Shown one piece after another: positions 56,053 to 64,000 of a stretch of 64,000 nucleotides of DNA; the first letter of the stretch is position 1; the number at the start of each line of letters is the position of its first letter. Below the pieces are notes generated by a model. It made no database searches. It saw only the letters and a list, made by a program, of their open reading frames with translations, and was not told the origin of the DNA. The position numbers were made by a program, and so were the translations under genes. This DNA is from Dyella jiangningensis (lineage in GTDB: Bacteria > Pseudomonadota > Gammaproteobacteria > Xanthomonadales > Rhodanobacteraceae): the NCBI GenBank assembly GCA_000632805.1, contig CP007444.1:4390772-4454771 (forward strand). The letters run 5' to 3'.

Positions 56053-57711
56053 ATGGCAACGACCGCAGTCGACATGCGCGGGCCGCTCGACACCAACCAT
56101 CGGCGCGTCATCCTCGCGTCCAGCCTGGGCACGGTGTTCGAGTGGTACGACTTCTATCTTTACGGTTCGCTCGCCGCGCTCATCGGCAAGCACTTCTTCA
56201 GCGGCCTCAACGAGACCAGCCAGTTCATCTTCGCGCTGCTCGCGTTTGCGGCCGGCTTCGCGGTGCGTCCGTTCGGCGCCATCGTGTTTGGCCGTCTGGG
56301 CGACATGATCGGCCGCAAATACACCTTCCTCATCACCATCGTGATCATGGGCCTGTCGACCTTCTTTGTCGGCGTGTTGCCCGGCTACGCGACCATCGGC
56401 GTTGCCGCGCCCACCATCCTGATCGCGTTGCGCCTGTTGCAGGGTCTGGCACTGGGCGGTGAATACGGCGGTGCGGCGACGTATGTGGCGGAGCATGCAC
56501 CGCATGGCAAGCGCGGCCTGTACACCAGCTTCATCCAGATCACCGCGACGTTCGGGTTGTTCCTCTCGCTGCTGGTCATTCTCGGCACGCGCCTTGGCAT
56601 GGGTACCGAAGGCTTCGAGGCCTGGGGCTGGCGCATTCCGTTCCTGATCTCCTCGCTGCTGCTGATCGTGTCGGTCTACATCCGCATGCAGCTGTCGGAA
56701 TCGCCGGTGTTCCAGCAGATGAAGGCCGAGGGCAAGCACTCCAAGGCGCCGCTCACCGAAGCGTTTGGCCAGTGGAAGAACCTCAAGCTGGTGATCCTGG
56801 CGCTGCTGGGCGCCACCGCCGGCCAGGCCGTCGTGTGGTACACGGGCCAGTTCTATGCGCTGTACTTCCTCACGCAAAGCCTGAAGATCGATGGCACCAC
56901 GGCGAACCTGTTGATTGCCGCGGCGCTCGCCATCGGCACGCCGTTCTTCGTGTTCTTCGGCTGGCTGTCCGATCGCGTGGGTCGCAAGTCGATCGTGCTC
57001 GCCGGTTGCTTGCTCGCGGCGCTCACCTACTTCCCGATCTTCAAGGGCCTCACGCATTACGGCAATCCGGCGATCGAGCAGGCGGCGGCAACGTCGCCGG
57101 TAAAGGTGGTCGCCGATCCACAGGGCTGCAGCTTCCAGTTCGATCCGGTGGGCAAGAGCAAATTCACCAGCTCGTGCGACGTGGCCAAGAGCGCGCTGGC
57201 GAAGAAGGGCATTCCGTACTCGAACGTGCCGGCCGAGCGCGGCGCCATCGCCGAAGTGAAGATCGGCGACACGGTGATCAGCTCCTTCGAAGGAGGTTCG
57301 CTCGATGGCAAGGCGTTCGGCGACCAGAGCAAGGCGTTCGGCGCGAAGCTGGGTGCAGCGCTGAAGACGGCAGGCTACCCGGAGAAAGCCAACCCCGAGC
57401 AGACCAACAACGTGATGCTGATCGTGCTGCTCGCGGTCCTGGTGATCTACGTGACGATGGTCTATGGCCCGATCGCCGCGTGGCTGGTGGAGATGTTCCC
57501 CACGCGCATCCGCTACACCTCCATGAGCCTGCCGTATCACATCGGCAACGGCTGGTTCGGCGGCTTCGTGCCTACCATCGGCTTCATGCTGGTGGCGTGG
57601 AAGGGCGATATCTACTACGGCTTGTGGTATCCGATCATCGTCGCCATCGCGACGTTCTTCATCGGCCTGCTGTTCCTGCGCGAAACGAAGGATGTCGACA
57701 TCCGCCACTGA
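56053..57711 (+). CDS. MHS-family major facilitator transporter with a ~100-residue loop insertion
   Basis: A 552-residue protein with 12 membrane helices and the MHS signatures GTVFEWYDFYLYGSLAALIG, GRLGDMIGRKYTFL and GLALGGEYGGAATYVAEHAP. The usual length is about 430-460. Here a hydrophilic block of about 100 residues (SPVKVVADPQGCSFQFDPVG, SSFEGGSLDGKAFGDQSKAF), with two cysteines, splits helices in the second half. The transporter probably takes up a small carboxylate by proton symport, a guess based on the acs and porin neighbours. The insert suggests an exported domain of unknown role. Confidence 0.85.
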   Translation: MATTAVDMRGPLDTNHRRVILASSLGTVFEWYDFYLYGSLAALIGKHFFSGLNETSQFIFALLAFAAGFAVRPFGAIVFGRLGDMIGRKYTFLITIVIMGLSTFFVGVLPGYATIGVAAPTILIALRLLQGLALGGEYGGAATYVAEHAPHGKRGLYTSFIQITATFGLFLSLLVILGTRLGMGTEGFEAWGWRIPFLISSLLLIVSVYIRMQLSESPVFQQMKAEGKHSKAPLTEAFGQWKNLKLVILALLGATAGQAVVWYTGQFYALYFLTQSLKIDGTTANLLIAAALAIGTPFFVFFGWLSDRVGRKSIVLAGCLLAALTYFPIFKGLTHYGNPAIEQAAATSPVKVVADPQGCSFQFDPVGKSKFTSSCDVAKSALAKKGIPYSNVPAERGAIAEVKIGDTVISSFEGGSLDGKAFGDQSKAFGAKLGAALKTAGYPEKANPEQTNNVMLIVLLAVLVIYVTMVYGPIAAWLVEMFPTRIRYTSMSLPYHIGNGWFGGFVPTIGFMLVAWKGDIYYGLWYPIIVAIATFFIGLLFLRETKDVDIRH

Positions 57712-57766
57712 TCGCGCGATGCGATGGAAGACCAAGGGCGCGGCAGATCCCCGCTGCGCCCATTCT

Positions 57767-57887
57767 TTTGGAGCGCACCGCAGTGCGCGACCGTAACCTC
57801 TCCTCTGCGCCTCGATCAACGCTTGTCGCCACAACCATTCACATAGGCACACCGCCACGCCGATCGCGCGCCAGGTGCGCTCCTACA
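57767..57887. repeat. Inverted pair of REP-like units, diverged
   Basis: Units at 57767-57791 and 57862-57887 match the family, but with loop variants (GCACCGCAGTGCGC and GCGCGCCAGGTGCGC). The pair fills the 236-base gap before the membrane patatin gene. Confidence 0.75.
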
Positions 57888-57947
57888 CAAAACGGTGGCA
57901 TGGGGGATCACTAAGATAGCGGCGCCTCTGCGACTTCCGGGTTCCGC

Positions 57948-60170
57948 ATGTCGACAGTCGATCGCCCCACCGTCAGGCAACGCCGGCCGCTGCATCGCCG
58001 TTGGCGCCTCATGCTTGGTTGGACCGCGCTGCTGCTGGATCACCTCAAGCCGGTGCGCGTCTCGCTGCTGGTGCTGGCGGTGGCCGTGTTCGTGGCGGTC
58101 GGCGTGGACCAGGCGGCCGAACTGTTCCTGATCGCGCTGTGGACCGATCCGAGCCCGTGGCGATATCTCACCCTGTTGGCCACCAGCGCGCTTGCCGGGC
58201 TTTCGATGTGGTACGCGGCTCGCAATGCGTATCGCCTGCGCTATCCACGCTGGCCGGCGCTGCAAGATGAACGTGCAGCGGTGTTGCGTGACTGGCTGCC
58301 GCGCCTGCTGGGCGCCGCCGTACCCCTGCTGGTCTGCCTGGGCTACGTGTTTGCCCTGGCGAGCTTGCCCCATGGTTCCTGCGGAGCCGCCGCGGAATGC
58401 GCGCAACGCAGCTGGCGCGCGATGGGTCTGTTGCTGGTGTCGGCGGTGCTGATCCTCTTCTTCGTGTCTCGCCGTCGGCTGTGGCGCGCGCTGTCGCAAC
58501 GTGCACCATCGCTGGCGCCACCGGCGTCGCGCCCGTCCGCCGAAGCGCGGGTGTGGCGCGTGCGCGATCTCGGCGTCATACCGTGCGTGTCCTACGCCGT
58601 GGTGGTGGTGCTCAACATCCTGGCCACCCTTTTGATCGTGCTGCGGCCAGAAGCACTGGACGGTATCGGCCCGCTGGCCCAGCTGCTGATCTCCGCCGCC
58701 TTCCTTTGTTTCAGCGGCAGCCTGCTGTGCATGATCGGCGATCGACGCGGCGTGCCGTTGCTCAGCGCGATGTTGCTGTTGAGTGCGTCGCTGCATTGGC
58801 TGCACCTCAACGACAACCACAAGGTGCGCCAGTACCCGGACATGAGCACGCACGAGCATCCGATGAGGCCGCCATCGGAATCGCGACCGAGTTTCGACGC
58901 CTATGCCGATGCCTGGCTCAACGATCGCTGCGCAGGCCATGCACGGTGCCCGGTGATATTCGTCGCCGCGGAAGGTGGCGGCATTCGCGGTGCGGCGTGG
59001 ACGGCGGTGGTGCTGAGTCGCCTGACGGCCATGCTCGATGCACAGGACCACGCCCAGGGCGAGCCGCTTTTCGCGCGCTACCTGTTCGCGGCCAGTGGCG
59101 TATCCGGCGGCAGCCTCGGGCTGGCCACCTACGTGGGCATGCTCACCCAACCATCGCCGACCAACGCCGCGACGCTGGAGGGTCGCGCGCAGGACATGCT
59201 CAGCCACGACTTTCTCGCGCCGACGCTGGCCAATGCGTTCTTCGTCGATTTCACCCAGCGCTGGCTGCCAGGTGCATGGTTGAACGATCGCTCGCGCGCA
59301 CTCACCCGCGCGTGGGAATCGGCGGCGCGCAAGCAAGGCGTCAACGCGTTCGCGGAACCTTTCGCGGCGCTTTATGCACAAGCAAACGGCACGGCCGCAC
59401 CCACGGTGCCGGCCTTGTTCCTCAACAGCACCACGGTGAACGAAGGACGCCGGTTCATCCAGCATCCGTTCCAGCCGATTGCCACGCCGCAGCGCCAGCC
59501 GTGGACGGCTGGCTTCGACGGATCGAGCTGGCTGGATCCGCGCGTGCCCTTGAGCGAAGTGGTGCTCAACAGCGCGCGCTTCACTTATGTGAGCCCAGCG
59601 GGGACGCTGGAAACGGCGCAGTCCAGTCCGCCGGTGCCCGCGCGCTTGCAGCTGGTCGATGGCGGCTATTTCGAAAACTCCGGAAGCACCACCTTGCTGG
59701 AGGTGATGCGCCTGCTGCGTGCCCGCGCGCGCCAGCGCGATCTGTCGTTGCGCTTCATCGTCATCCACATCAGCAACGATCCGCAGATGACCGATTTCAT
59801 CGATCGGCATGACCCCGCGCATCCCTTACCGCTCTATTCCTCGGCCTGCCCGCCATTGCCCGGGCCCGTGCGTGATGAGGTGCGTGGCGAAGCGGTTGCG
59901 CCGCTCGACGCCTTGCTCGACACGCGCGCGGCACGCGGCGAGTACGCGCGCGTGCAGTTGCTAAATACGTTGAAGCCCGATGACGCCCATCCTGCGCAGG
60001 GCGACATGCTCTGGCACTTCCGGTTGTGTCGCGGCAGCTATCCCATTCCGCTGGGATGGACCATCTCCACGCCGGTGTTCGCGGAGCTGGATCGGCAACT
60101 CGAGCAGCACTATCCCCTGCCTGCCATGATCCAGGCGCTCAAGACCCAGCTCGCGCCCGACGTGCCCTGA
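57948..60170 (+). CDS. Membrane-anchored patatin-like phospholipase
   Basis: A 740-residue protein. Roughly six or seven membrane helices occupy the first 290 residues. The C-terminal half is a patatin-type lipase with the oxyanion motif EGGGIRGAAW, nucleophile elbow SGVSGGSLG and the catalytic DGG in LVDGGYFENSG. Both catalytic residues are present, so it should be active on acyl lipids next to the membrane. It is unlike the cytoplasmic CNB-patatin at 2601. The neighbours give no hint of substrate. Confidence 0.82.
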   Translation: MSTVDRPTVRQRRPLHRRWRLMLGWTALLLDHLKPVRVSLLVLAVAVFVAVGVDQAAELFLIALWTDPSPWRYLTLLATSALAGLSMWYAARNAYRLRYPRWPALQDERAAVLRDWLPRLLGAAVPLLVCLGYVFALASLPHGSCGAAAECAQRSWRAMGLLLVSAVLILFFVSRRRLWRALSQRAPSLAPPASRPSAEARVWRVRDLGVIPCVSYAVVVVLNILATLLIVLRPEALDGIGPLAQLLISAAFLCFSGSLLCMIGDRRGVPLLSAMLLLSASLHWLHLNDNHKVRQYPDMSTHEHPMRPPSESRPSFDAYADAWLNDRCAGHARCPVIFVAAEGGGIRGAAWTAVVLSRLTAMLDAQDHAQGEPLFARYLFAASGVSGGSLGLATYVGMLTQPSPTNAATLEGRAQDMLSHDFLAPTLANAFFVDFTQRWLPGAWLNDRSRALTRAWESAARKQGVNAFAEPFAALYAQANGTAAPTVPALFLNSTTVNEGRRFIQHPFQPIATPQRQPWTAGFDGSSWLDPRVPLSEVVLNSARFTYVSPAGTLETAQSSPPVPARLQLVDGGYFENSGSTTLLEVMRLLRARARQRDLSLRFIVIHISNDPQMTDFIDRHDPAHPLPLYSSACPPLPGPVRDEVRGEAVAPLDALLDTRAARGEYARVQLLNTLKPDDAHPAQGDMLWHFRLCRGSYPIPLGWTISTPVFAELDRQLEQHYPLPAMIQALKTQLAPDVP

Positions 60171-60217
60171 CACGAGGTGTCGCGTGGGTTGAGACGTCGC
60201 CAGCGCACACTGGCGGC

Positions 60218-61309
60218 ATGGCCGAATCCTTTCTTCCACCACAGGCTCACAAGGGACGAGGCGCCGCTTCCAATCCGGAGGGGCGCTTCGAGTCGATCCG
60301 CCATCACGCCGAGGACGATGGCTGGCAAAGCCTGCTGCTGGACGAAGCGGCGCCGCGGCCACGCACCGAAGTCACCGAGGAACGTGCGCGCAGCGTCATC
60401 ACCCACAACGATTCGCCGGACATCCATTTCAACCAGGCACTCAATCCCTATCGCGGTTGCGAGCACGGCTGCATCTATTGTTTTGCGCGGCCTTCGCACA
60501 GCTATCTCAACCTGTCGCCGGGATTGGACTTCGAAACCAAGCTGCGCGCCAAGAGCAACCTGGCCGAAGTGTTGCGACATGAACTTTCGCGCCGCAACTA
60601 TGTGGTCAGCCCGATCAATATCGGCAGCAATACCGATCCGTACCAACCGATCGAACGACGCTGGAAGCTGACTCGCGCGGCGCTGGAAGTGCTGGCCGAG
60701 TGCCACCACCCTTGCACCATCGTCACCAAGAACGCGATGGTCGAGCGCGACTTGGACATCCTGGCGCCGATGGCGCGCGAGAATCTGGTGCAGGTGCTCG
60801 TCTCGGTGAATTCGCTGGACAACCATCTCGCCGCGAAGCTGGAACCACGCGCGAGTGCGCCGCACCGGCGCATCAAGATGATCCGCACGCTGGCCGAAGC
60901 CGGCGTGCCGGTGGGCGTGCTGGTGGCGCCGATCATCCCCGCGCTCAATGATCGCGACATGGAAGCGGTGCTCGAACAGGCCGCCGATGCCGGTGCGCGC
61001 TGCGCGGGCTTCACCACGCTGCGCCTGCCCTACGAACTGAAGGCGCTGTTCCGCGAATGGCTGGCGTTGCATGTTCCGCAACGCGCGACCCATGTGATGA
61101 GCCTGGTGCAGCAGATGCACGGTGGTCGCGATTACGACAGCAACTTCGCCACGCGCATGCGCGGGCAGGGCGTGTTTGCCGAACTCATCCGGCGCCGTTT
61201 CGACGTGGCCTGCCGCAAGCACGGCTTCGCTCGTACCCGCGAGCTCAGGCTGGATACCTCGAAGTTCGTGCCGCCGCGCGAGCCCTCGCCGCAAGGTCAG
61301 CTGTTCTGA
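60218..61309 (+). CDS. PA0069-family radical SAM protein (SPL-like)
   Basis: A 363-residue protein with the radical SAM cluster motif CEHGCIYC (Cys81, Cys85, Cys88) in NPYRGCEHGCIYCFARPSHS. The order of motifs (NIGSNTDPYQPIERRW, GVLVAPIIPALNDRDMEAVL) matches the PA0069 group related to spore photoproduct lyase. The function of this group in non-sporing bacteria is unknown; DNA repair has been guessed. Start 60218 is chosen from the conserved N-terminus; the frame upstream overlaps the patatin gene. Confidence 0.9.
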   Translation: MAESFLPPQAHKGRGAASNPEGRFESIRHHAEDDGWQSLLLDEAAPRPRTEVTEERARSVITHNDSPDIHFNQALNPYRGCEHGCIYCFARPSHSYLNLSPGLDFETKLRAKSNLAEVLRHELSRRNYVVSPINIGSNTDPYQPIERRWKLTRAALEVLAECHHPCTIVTKNAMVERDLDILAPMARENLVQVLVSVNSLDNHLAAKLEPRASAPHRRIKMIRTLAEAGVPVGVLVAPIIPALNDRDMEAVLEQAADAGARCAGFTTLRLPYELKALFREWLALHVPQRATHVMSLVQQMHGGRDYDSNFATRMRGQGVFAELIRRRFDVACRKHGFARTRELRLDTSKFVPPREPSPQGQLF

Positions 61310-61333
61310 GAGGTGGTGCGTAAAGCCTTATAG

Positions 61334-61343
61334 AAAGCGCTTT
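61334..61343. promoter_or_regulatory. AAAGCGCTTT palindrome overlapping a -35 region
   Basis: AAAGCGCTTT overlaps a candidate -35 TTTACA (61341-61346); a weak -10 CAGAAT follows at 61363-61368. The start of the helical periplasmic protein is at 61424. Repressor identity is unknown. Confidence 0.4.
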
Positions 61344-61423
61344 ACACATGGGTCTGTTGCGCCAGAATAGGAGGCGCCCAGACTGCCCGGTGTCGCTTGT
61401 GGCGACTTACCGGAGATACCTCG

Positions 61424-62086
61424 ATGAAGACCAGGATGTGGTTCCTTGCACTCGCCGGCGCCTGCGCGACCGCCGGCATCGCCGCGACGGCCCAGGCCGC
61501 GCACGATATGGCCGCGATGGCGCAGGCGACACCCGCCGCCTCGCCCGTGGCCGCACCCAAGCTGCAGGCCGCGATGCGCTCGTTGTGGCATGGTCACGTG
61601 GTGCACACGCGCGAATACGCGATGGCCGTGCATGCGCATGACACCGCCAAGGCCAAGGTGGCCGAAGACGCCGTGGTGGCCAATGCGAAGCAGATCGCCG
61701 ATGCCGTCGCCGGTTTCTATGGCAAGCCGGCCGGCGAGCAGACGCTGCAATTGCTGGCCGGTCACTGGGGCGGCGTGAAGGCGCTCACCGATGCGACGGC
61801 GGCGAAGGATACGGCGGCCGAACAGAAGGCCATGGCCGACCTCAACACCAATGTCACCGCCATCGCCAAGTTCTTCTCCGGTGCTAATCCCAACCTGCCG
61901 GAAAACGCGGTGCAGGGTCTGTTTGCGATGCACGTGGCGCATCATGCCTCGCAGATCAGCCAGATCATGGGCGGTGACACCAAGGGCGAACAGGCGACCT
62001 GGACGCAGATGCAGGCGCACATGAACACCATTGCGGATGCATTGGCGAACGGCATCGCCAAACAGTTTCCGGACAAGGCGAGCTGA
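61424..62086 (+). CDS. Periplasmic all-helical protein, possible metal binder
   Basis: A 220-residue protein with a signal peptide (MKTRMWFLALAGACATAGIA, ending AQA). Three similar helical segments each carry histidines: LWHGHVVHTREYAMAVHAHD, LLAGHWGGVKALTDA and LFAMHVAHHASQISQIM. The segments FYGKPAGEQTL and SGANPNLPENAV and the ending KQFPDK recall small secreted proteins of Firmicutes and Actinobacteria that are often labelled, without evidence, as glycosyltransferases. GGAGA lies before the start. The gene for a SufR-like regulator begins two bases after its stop, so the two are co-transcribed. Confidence 0.75.
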   Translation: MKTRMWFLALAGACATAGIAATAQAAHDMAAMAQATPAASPVAAPKLQAAMRSLWHGHVVHTREYAMAVHAHDTAKAKVAEDAVVANAKQIADAVAGFYGKPAGEQTLQLLAGHWGGVKALTDATAAKDTAAEQKAMADLNTNVTAIAKFFSGANPNLPENAVQGLFAMHVAHHASQISQIMGGDTKGEQATWTQMQAHMNTIADALANGIAKQFPDKAS

Positions 62087-62088
62087 CG

Positions 62089-62748
62089 ATGACGGCGCTC
62101 AGGCAACTCGGTGGCACCCAGCAACGATTGCTACGGCAGTTGCTGATGGCCAGCGAGGGCGCCACGGTGGAATCGCTGTGCGAACAACTGCGCATCAGCC
62201 ACAACGCCGTGCGCCAGCACCTGAGCGCCCTGATCGCCCGCGATGTGGTGGAACGCGCGCAGTCGCGACCCAGCGGTGGCAGGCCGGTGGCCTGCTATCG
62301 CCTCACCGAAGCGGGGCGCGCGCTGTTTCCACGCAACTACGGCATTCTCGCGACGGCGCTGCTGTCGCAGTTGCAGGATCGACTCGGCGATGCAGGCATG
62401 GAGCAGATGCTGCGCGAACTCGGCCACAGCCTGGGCAGCCAGGAAGTCGCGCCCGCTGCGGACACGCCGGCGGAGGAAGTCGTGCAGGCGCTCGCGCAGA
62501 ACCTCGATGCGCTCGGCTATGAAGCCGTCGCCGCCAGGCATGGCGAGGAGTACCAGGTCGAGGCCTTCAATTGCGTGTTCCACGCGCTGGCGCAACAGCA
62601 TCCGCAGGTGTGCAAGTTCGACCTGGCGTACATGGAGGCGGCCACCGGCCGACGCGTGCATCACATGGAATGCATCGTGCGTGGTGGGCATGTGTGCCGC
62701 TTCCGCCTGGGCGCGTTGCTACTGGACGAAGCGAAAACCAAGCGCTGA
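62089..62748 (+). CDS. SufR-like transcription regulator with a C-terminal cysteine cluster
   Basis: A 219-residue protein. The N-terminal winged helix-turn-helix (LCEQLRISHNAVRQHLSALI, GGRPVACYRLTEAG) is followed by a sensor part with cysteines in FNCVFHALAQQHPQVCKF and MECIVRGGHVCRF, the spacing seen in SufR-type iron-sulfur regulators. It probably senses iron, oxidants or nitric oxide through a cluster. It overlaps the transcript of the helical periplasmic protein, with a 2-base gap, and may regulate it through the palindrome at 61334. The cluster type is inferred. Confidence 0.85.
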   Translation: MTALRQLGGTQQRLLRQLLMASEGATVESLCEQLRISHNAVRQHLSALIARDVVERAQSRPSGGRPVACYRLTEAGRALFPRNYGILATALLSQLQDRLGDAGMEQMLRELGHSLGSQEVAPAADTPAEEVVQALAQNLDALGYEAVAARHGEEYQVEAFNCVFHALAQQHPQVCKFDLAYMEAATGRRVHHMECIVRGGHVCRFRLGALLLDEAKTKR

Positions 62749-62763
62749 CGAGCGGCAAGAAGA

Positions 62764-62791
62764 AAGCCGCCGATGTTTCCATCTGCGGCTC
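62764..62791. terminator. Bidirectional terminator-like hairpin
   Basis: AGCCGCCGATG-TTTC-CATCTGCGGCT forms a stem with one mismatch between the convergent regulator and peptidase genes. A-runs precede it, so it could act on the leftward transcript. Confidence 0.6.
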
Positions 62792-62816
62792 GTGGTGTTT
62801 CATGCGCAGGTAAAAC

Positions 62817-64000
62817 TCAGCCCTTCGCTGGCAGGTACTTGTCGAACCACATCAGCGCGCGCTGCAGCACGTCGCGCTGGTGGTCCGGATCGACGAAGTG
62901 GTGGCCTTCGTTCGGATACACCACCAGCGAGGTCGGCACGCCTTGCGCGCGCAGTGCATGCCAGTACTCGAACGACTGCGGCGCCGGGCATTCCGCATCG
63001 CGGTCGCCGACCACCACCAGCGTGGGCGTCTTCACCTGCTTGATGAAGTTGATTGCCGAACTCTTCGCATACACCGCCGGATCGTCGTACACCGATGCGC
63101 CGAAGAACGGCACCATCCACTGGTCGATCAGGTTCTGGCCGTAGTAGCTCTGCCAGTTGCTGATGCCGGCGCCGGCGACCACCGCGCGGAAGCGCTGCGT
63201 CTGCGTCGGCACGAACATGCTCATGAAGCCGCCGTAGCTCCAGCCGGTGAGGCCCAGGCGCTTGTCGTCCACCGGCAGCTTCTTCTCGATGGTGTCGATG
63301 CCGGCGAGGATGTCGCGCAGGTCGCCATGGCCGAAGTCCTTGCGGTTGGCCTGCACATACGCTTCGCCCTGGCCGAAGCTGCCGCGCGGGTTGGGCATGA
63401 ACACGAAATAGCCCAGCGCCGAGAACGGCACGCCGCCAAAGCCCACGCCCGGCCAGCGCGGAATCACCGCGGCCGATGGACCGCCGTGCACGGTGACGAT
63501 CATCGGGTACGACTTCTTCGGATCGTAGTTGGCCGGATACAGCAGCCAGCCCTGCACGTGGTGACCTTCGTTGTCCCATTCCACCGATTCGGTCTTGCCC
63601 CACGCGGGCTTGAGGCCGGCGTTGAGATGAGTGACGGCCGGCGGCGCCGTCTTGCCGAATTCGCCGGCATGCACTTCCGGCGCGGTCTCGAAAGAACTCT
63701 GGATGAAAGCGACCTTGGTCTGGTTCGCCGACAGCGACAACGCCATCGAGTCGGTGCCGTCATGGATGCTCGCCGGCAGCGTGAACAGCGTGACGCTCTG
63801 CTCGGCCTTGTTGCCGGTGACGCCGTACTCGGCTACTTCGCTCTGGCCGTTGCGCACCTGCGAGACCAGCATGTTGCCGCTGGTGCTCCAGGTGAACCAC
63901 ACCGGCGTCACCTTGGTGTCGGGCGTGAGGTTGACCGGTTCGCCGCCGCGCGACGGCACCGCGTAGATGTCGCCGCCCGTCGAACCCTGGTCGCTCATCA
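62817..64000 (-). CDS. S9 family prolyl oligopeptidase-like peptidase, C-terminal part (runs off window)
   Basis: At least 394 residues are visible, the C-terminal hydrolase domain plus part of the beta-propeller. The catalytic serine is in LTGWSYGGFMSMFVPTQ, the aspartate in VVVGDRDAECP and the histidine in YPNEGHHFVDP. It resembles exported acyl-peptide hydrolase or dipeptidyl-peptidase proteins. The N-terminus and any signal peptide lie past base 64000. It differs from the DPP IV at 21851. Confidence 0.9.
   Translation of the reverse strand, partial: MSDQGSTGGDIYAVPSRGGEPVNLTPDTKVTPVWFTWSTSGNMLVSQVRNGQSEVAEYGVTGNKAEQSVTLFTLPASIHDGTDSMALSLSANQTKVAFIQSSFETAPEVHAGEFGKTAPPAVTHLNAGLKPAWGKTESVEWDNEGHHVQGWLLYPANYDPKKSYPMIVTVHGGPSAAVIPRWPGVGFGGVPFSALGYFVFMPNPRGSFGQGEAYVQANRKDFGHGDLRDILAGIDTIEKKLPVDDKRLGLTGWSYGGFMSMFVPTQTQRFRAVVAGAGISNWQSYYGQNLIDQWMVPFFGASVYDDPAVYAKSSAINFIKQVKTPTLVVVGDRDAECPAPQSFEYWHALRAQGVPTSLVVYPNEGHHFVDPDHQRDVLQRALMWFDKYLPAKG

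Noticed and set aside
56035..57858. 607-residue open frame antisense to the MHS transporter
   Set aside because: The sequence is dominated by RR, QH and EH stretches and lies entirely opposite a clear transporter gene.
57816..59822. 668-residue open frame antisense to the membrane patatin
   Set aside because: Shadow of the patatin gene, very Arg/His/Gln-rich, and it starts within a REP pair.

Overview
The window is a GC-rich gammaproteobacterial chromosome segment that spans the replication origin. Gene order and protein sequences point to the Lysobacterales (Xanthomonadales), most likely Rhodanobacteraceae (Dyella, Luteibacter, Frateuria or Rhodanobacter type). This rests on three things: the tonB-exbB-exbD1-exbD2-pdxJ order that I recall from Xanthomonas, the lptM-dapF-DUF484-xerC-hslVU block, and the mnmE-yidC-rnpA-rpmH / dnaA-dnaN-recF-gyrB arrangement around oriC. 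The genus is inferred from pattern recognition and was not tested by a search.

Layout. 1-13.7 kb: exodeoxyribonuclease III (partial), M3 oligopeptidase, a cyclic-nucleotide-binding patatin, a gamma carbonic anhydrase overlapping a small tyrosine phosphatase, a minus-strand group of two related membrane proteins (one TonB-like) and a small lipoprotein, a secreted PNGase A-like amidase, an outer-membrane protein, aroE, and a RimK-like ATP-grasp protein. 13.8-21.7 kb: a GNAT enzyme divergent from the ATP-grasp gene, a repeat-rich gap, then lptM-like/dapF/DUF484/xerC and hslVU. 21.8-32.4 kb: DPP IV, a GST, a Spy-like periplasmic protein, ribokinase, ftsK, two tandem paralogous lipoproteins, mnmE. 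33-42 kb: the origin region with yidC-rnpA-rpmH leftward and dnaA-dnaN-recF-gyrB rightward. The dnaA-dnaN gap carries DnaA boxes and AT-rich DNA, and two perfect ParB-type parS palindromes lie inside recF. 42-47.8 kb: a TPR protein, the TonB energy-transduction operon, pdxJ and a phosphopantetheinyl transferase. 47.9-57.7 kb: an acetate module with a CrbS-type symporter/histidine kinase, a CrbR-type regulator and acetyl-CoA synthetase, then a DcaP-like porin and an MHS-family transporter. 57.9-64 kb: a membrane patatin, a radical SAM protein, a periplasmic helical protein with a SufR-like regulator, and a partial S9 peptidase.

The gaps are punctuated by a REP-like family (core GCGCAC-CCT-GTGCGC, about 19 units, mostly in inverted pairs), by CCCTCTCCC/GGGAGAGGG hairpins, and by a roughly 350-bp noncoding element present twice (14.5 and 32.5 kb). 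I saw no CRISPR array, rRNA, tRNA, prophage or insertion sequence. Most of the window is core genome. The least explained items are the extra domain on the LptM-like lipoprotein and its stand-alone copy, the split TonB-like module, the helical protein/SufR-like pair, the RimK-like/GNAT pair, the duplicated noncoding element and the parS-in-recF arrangement.
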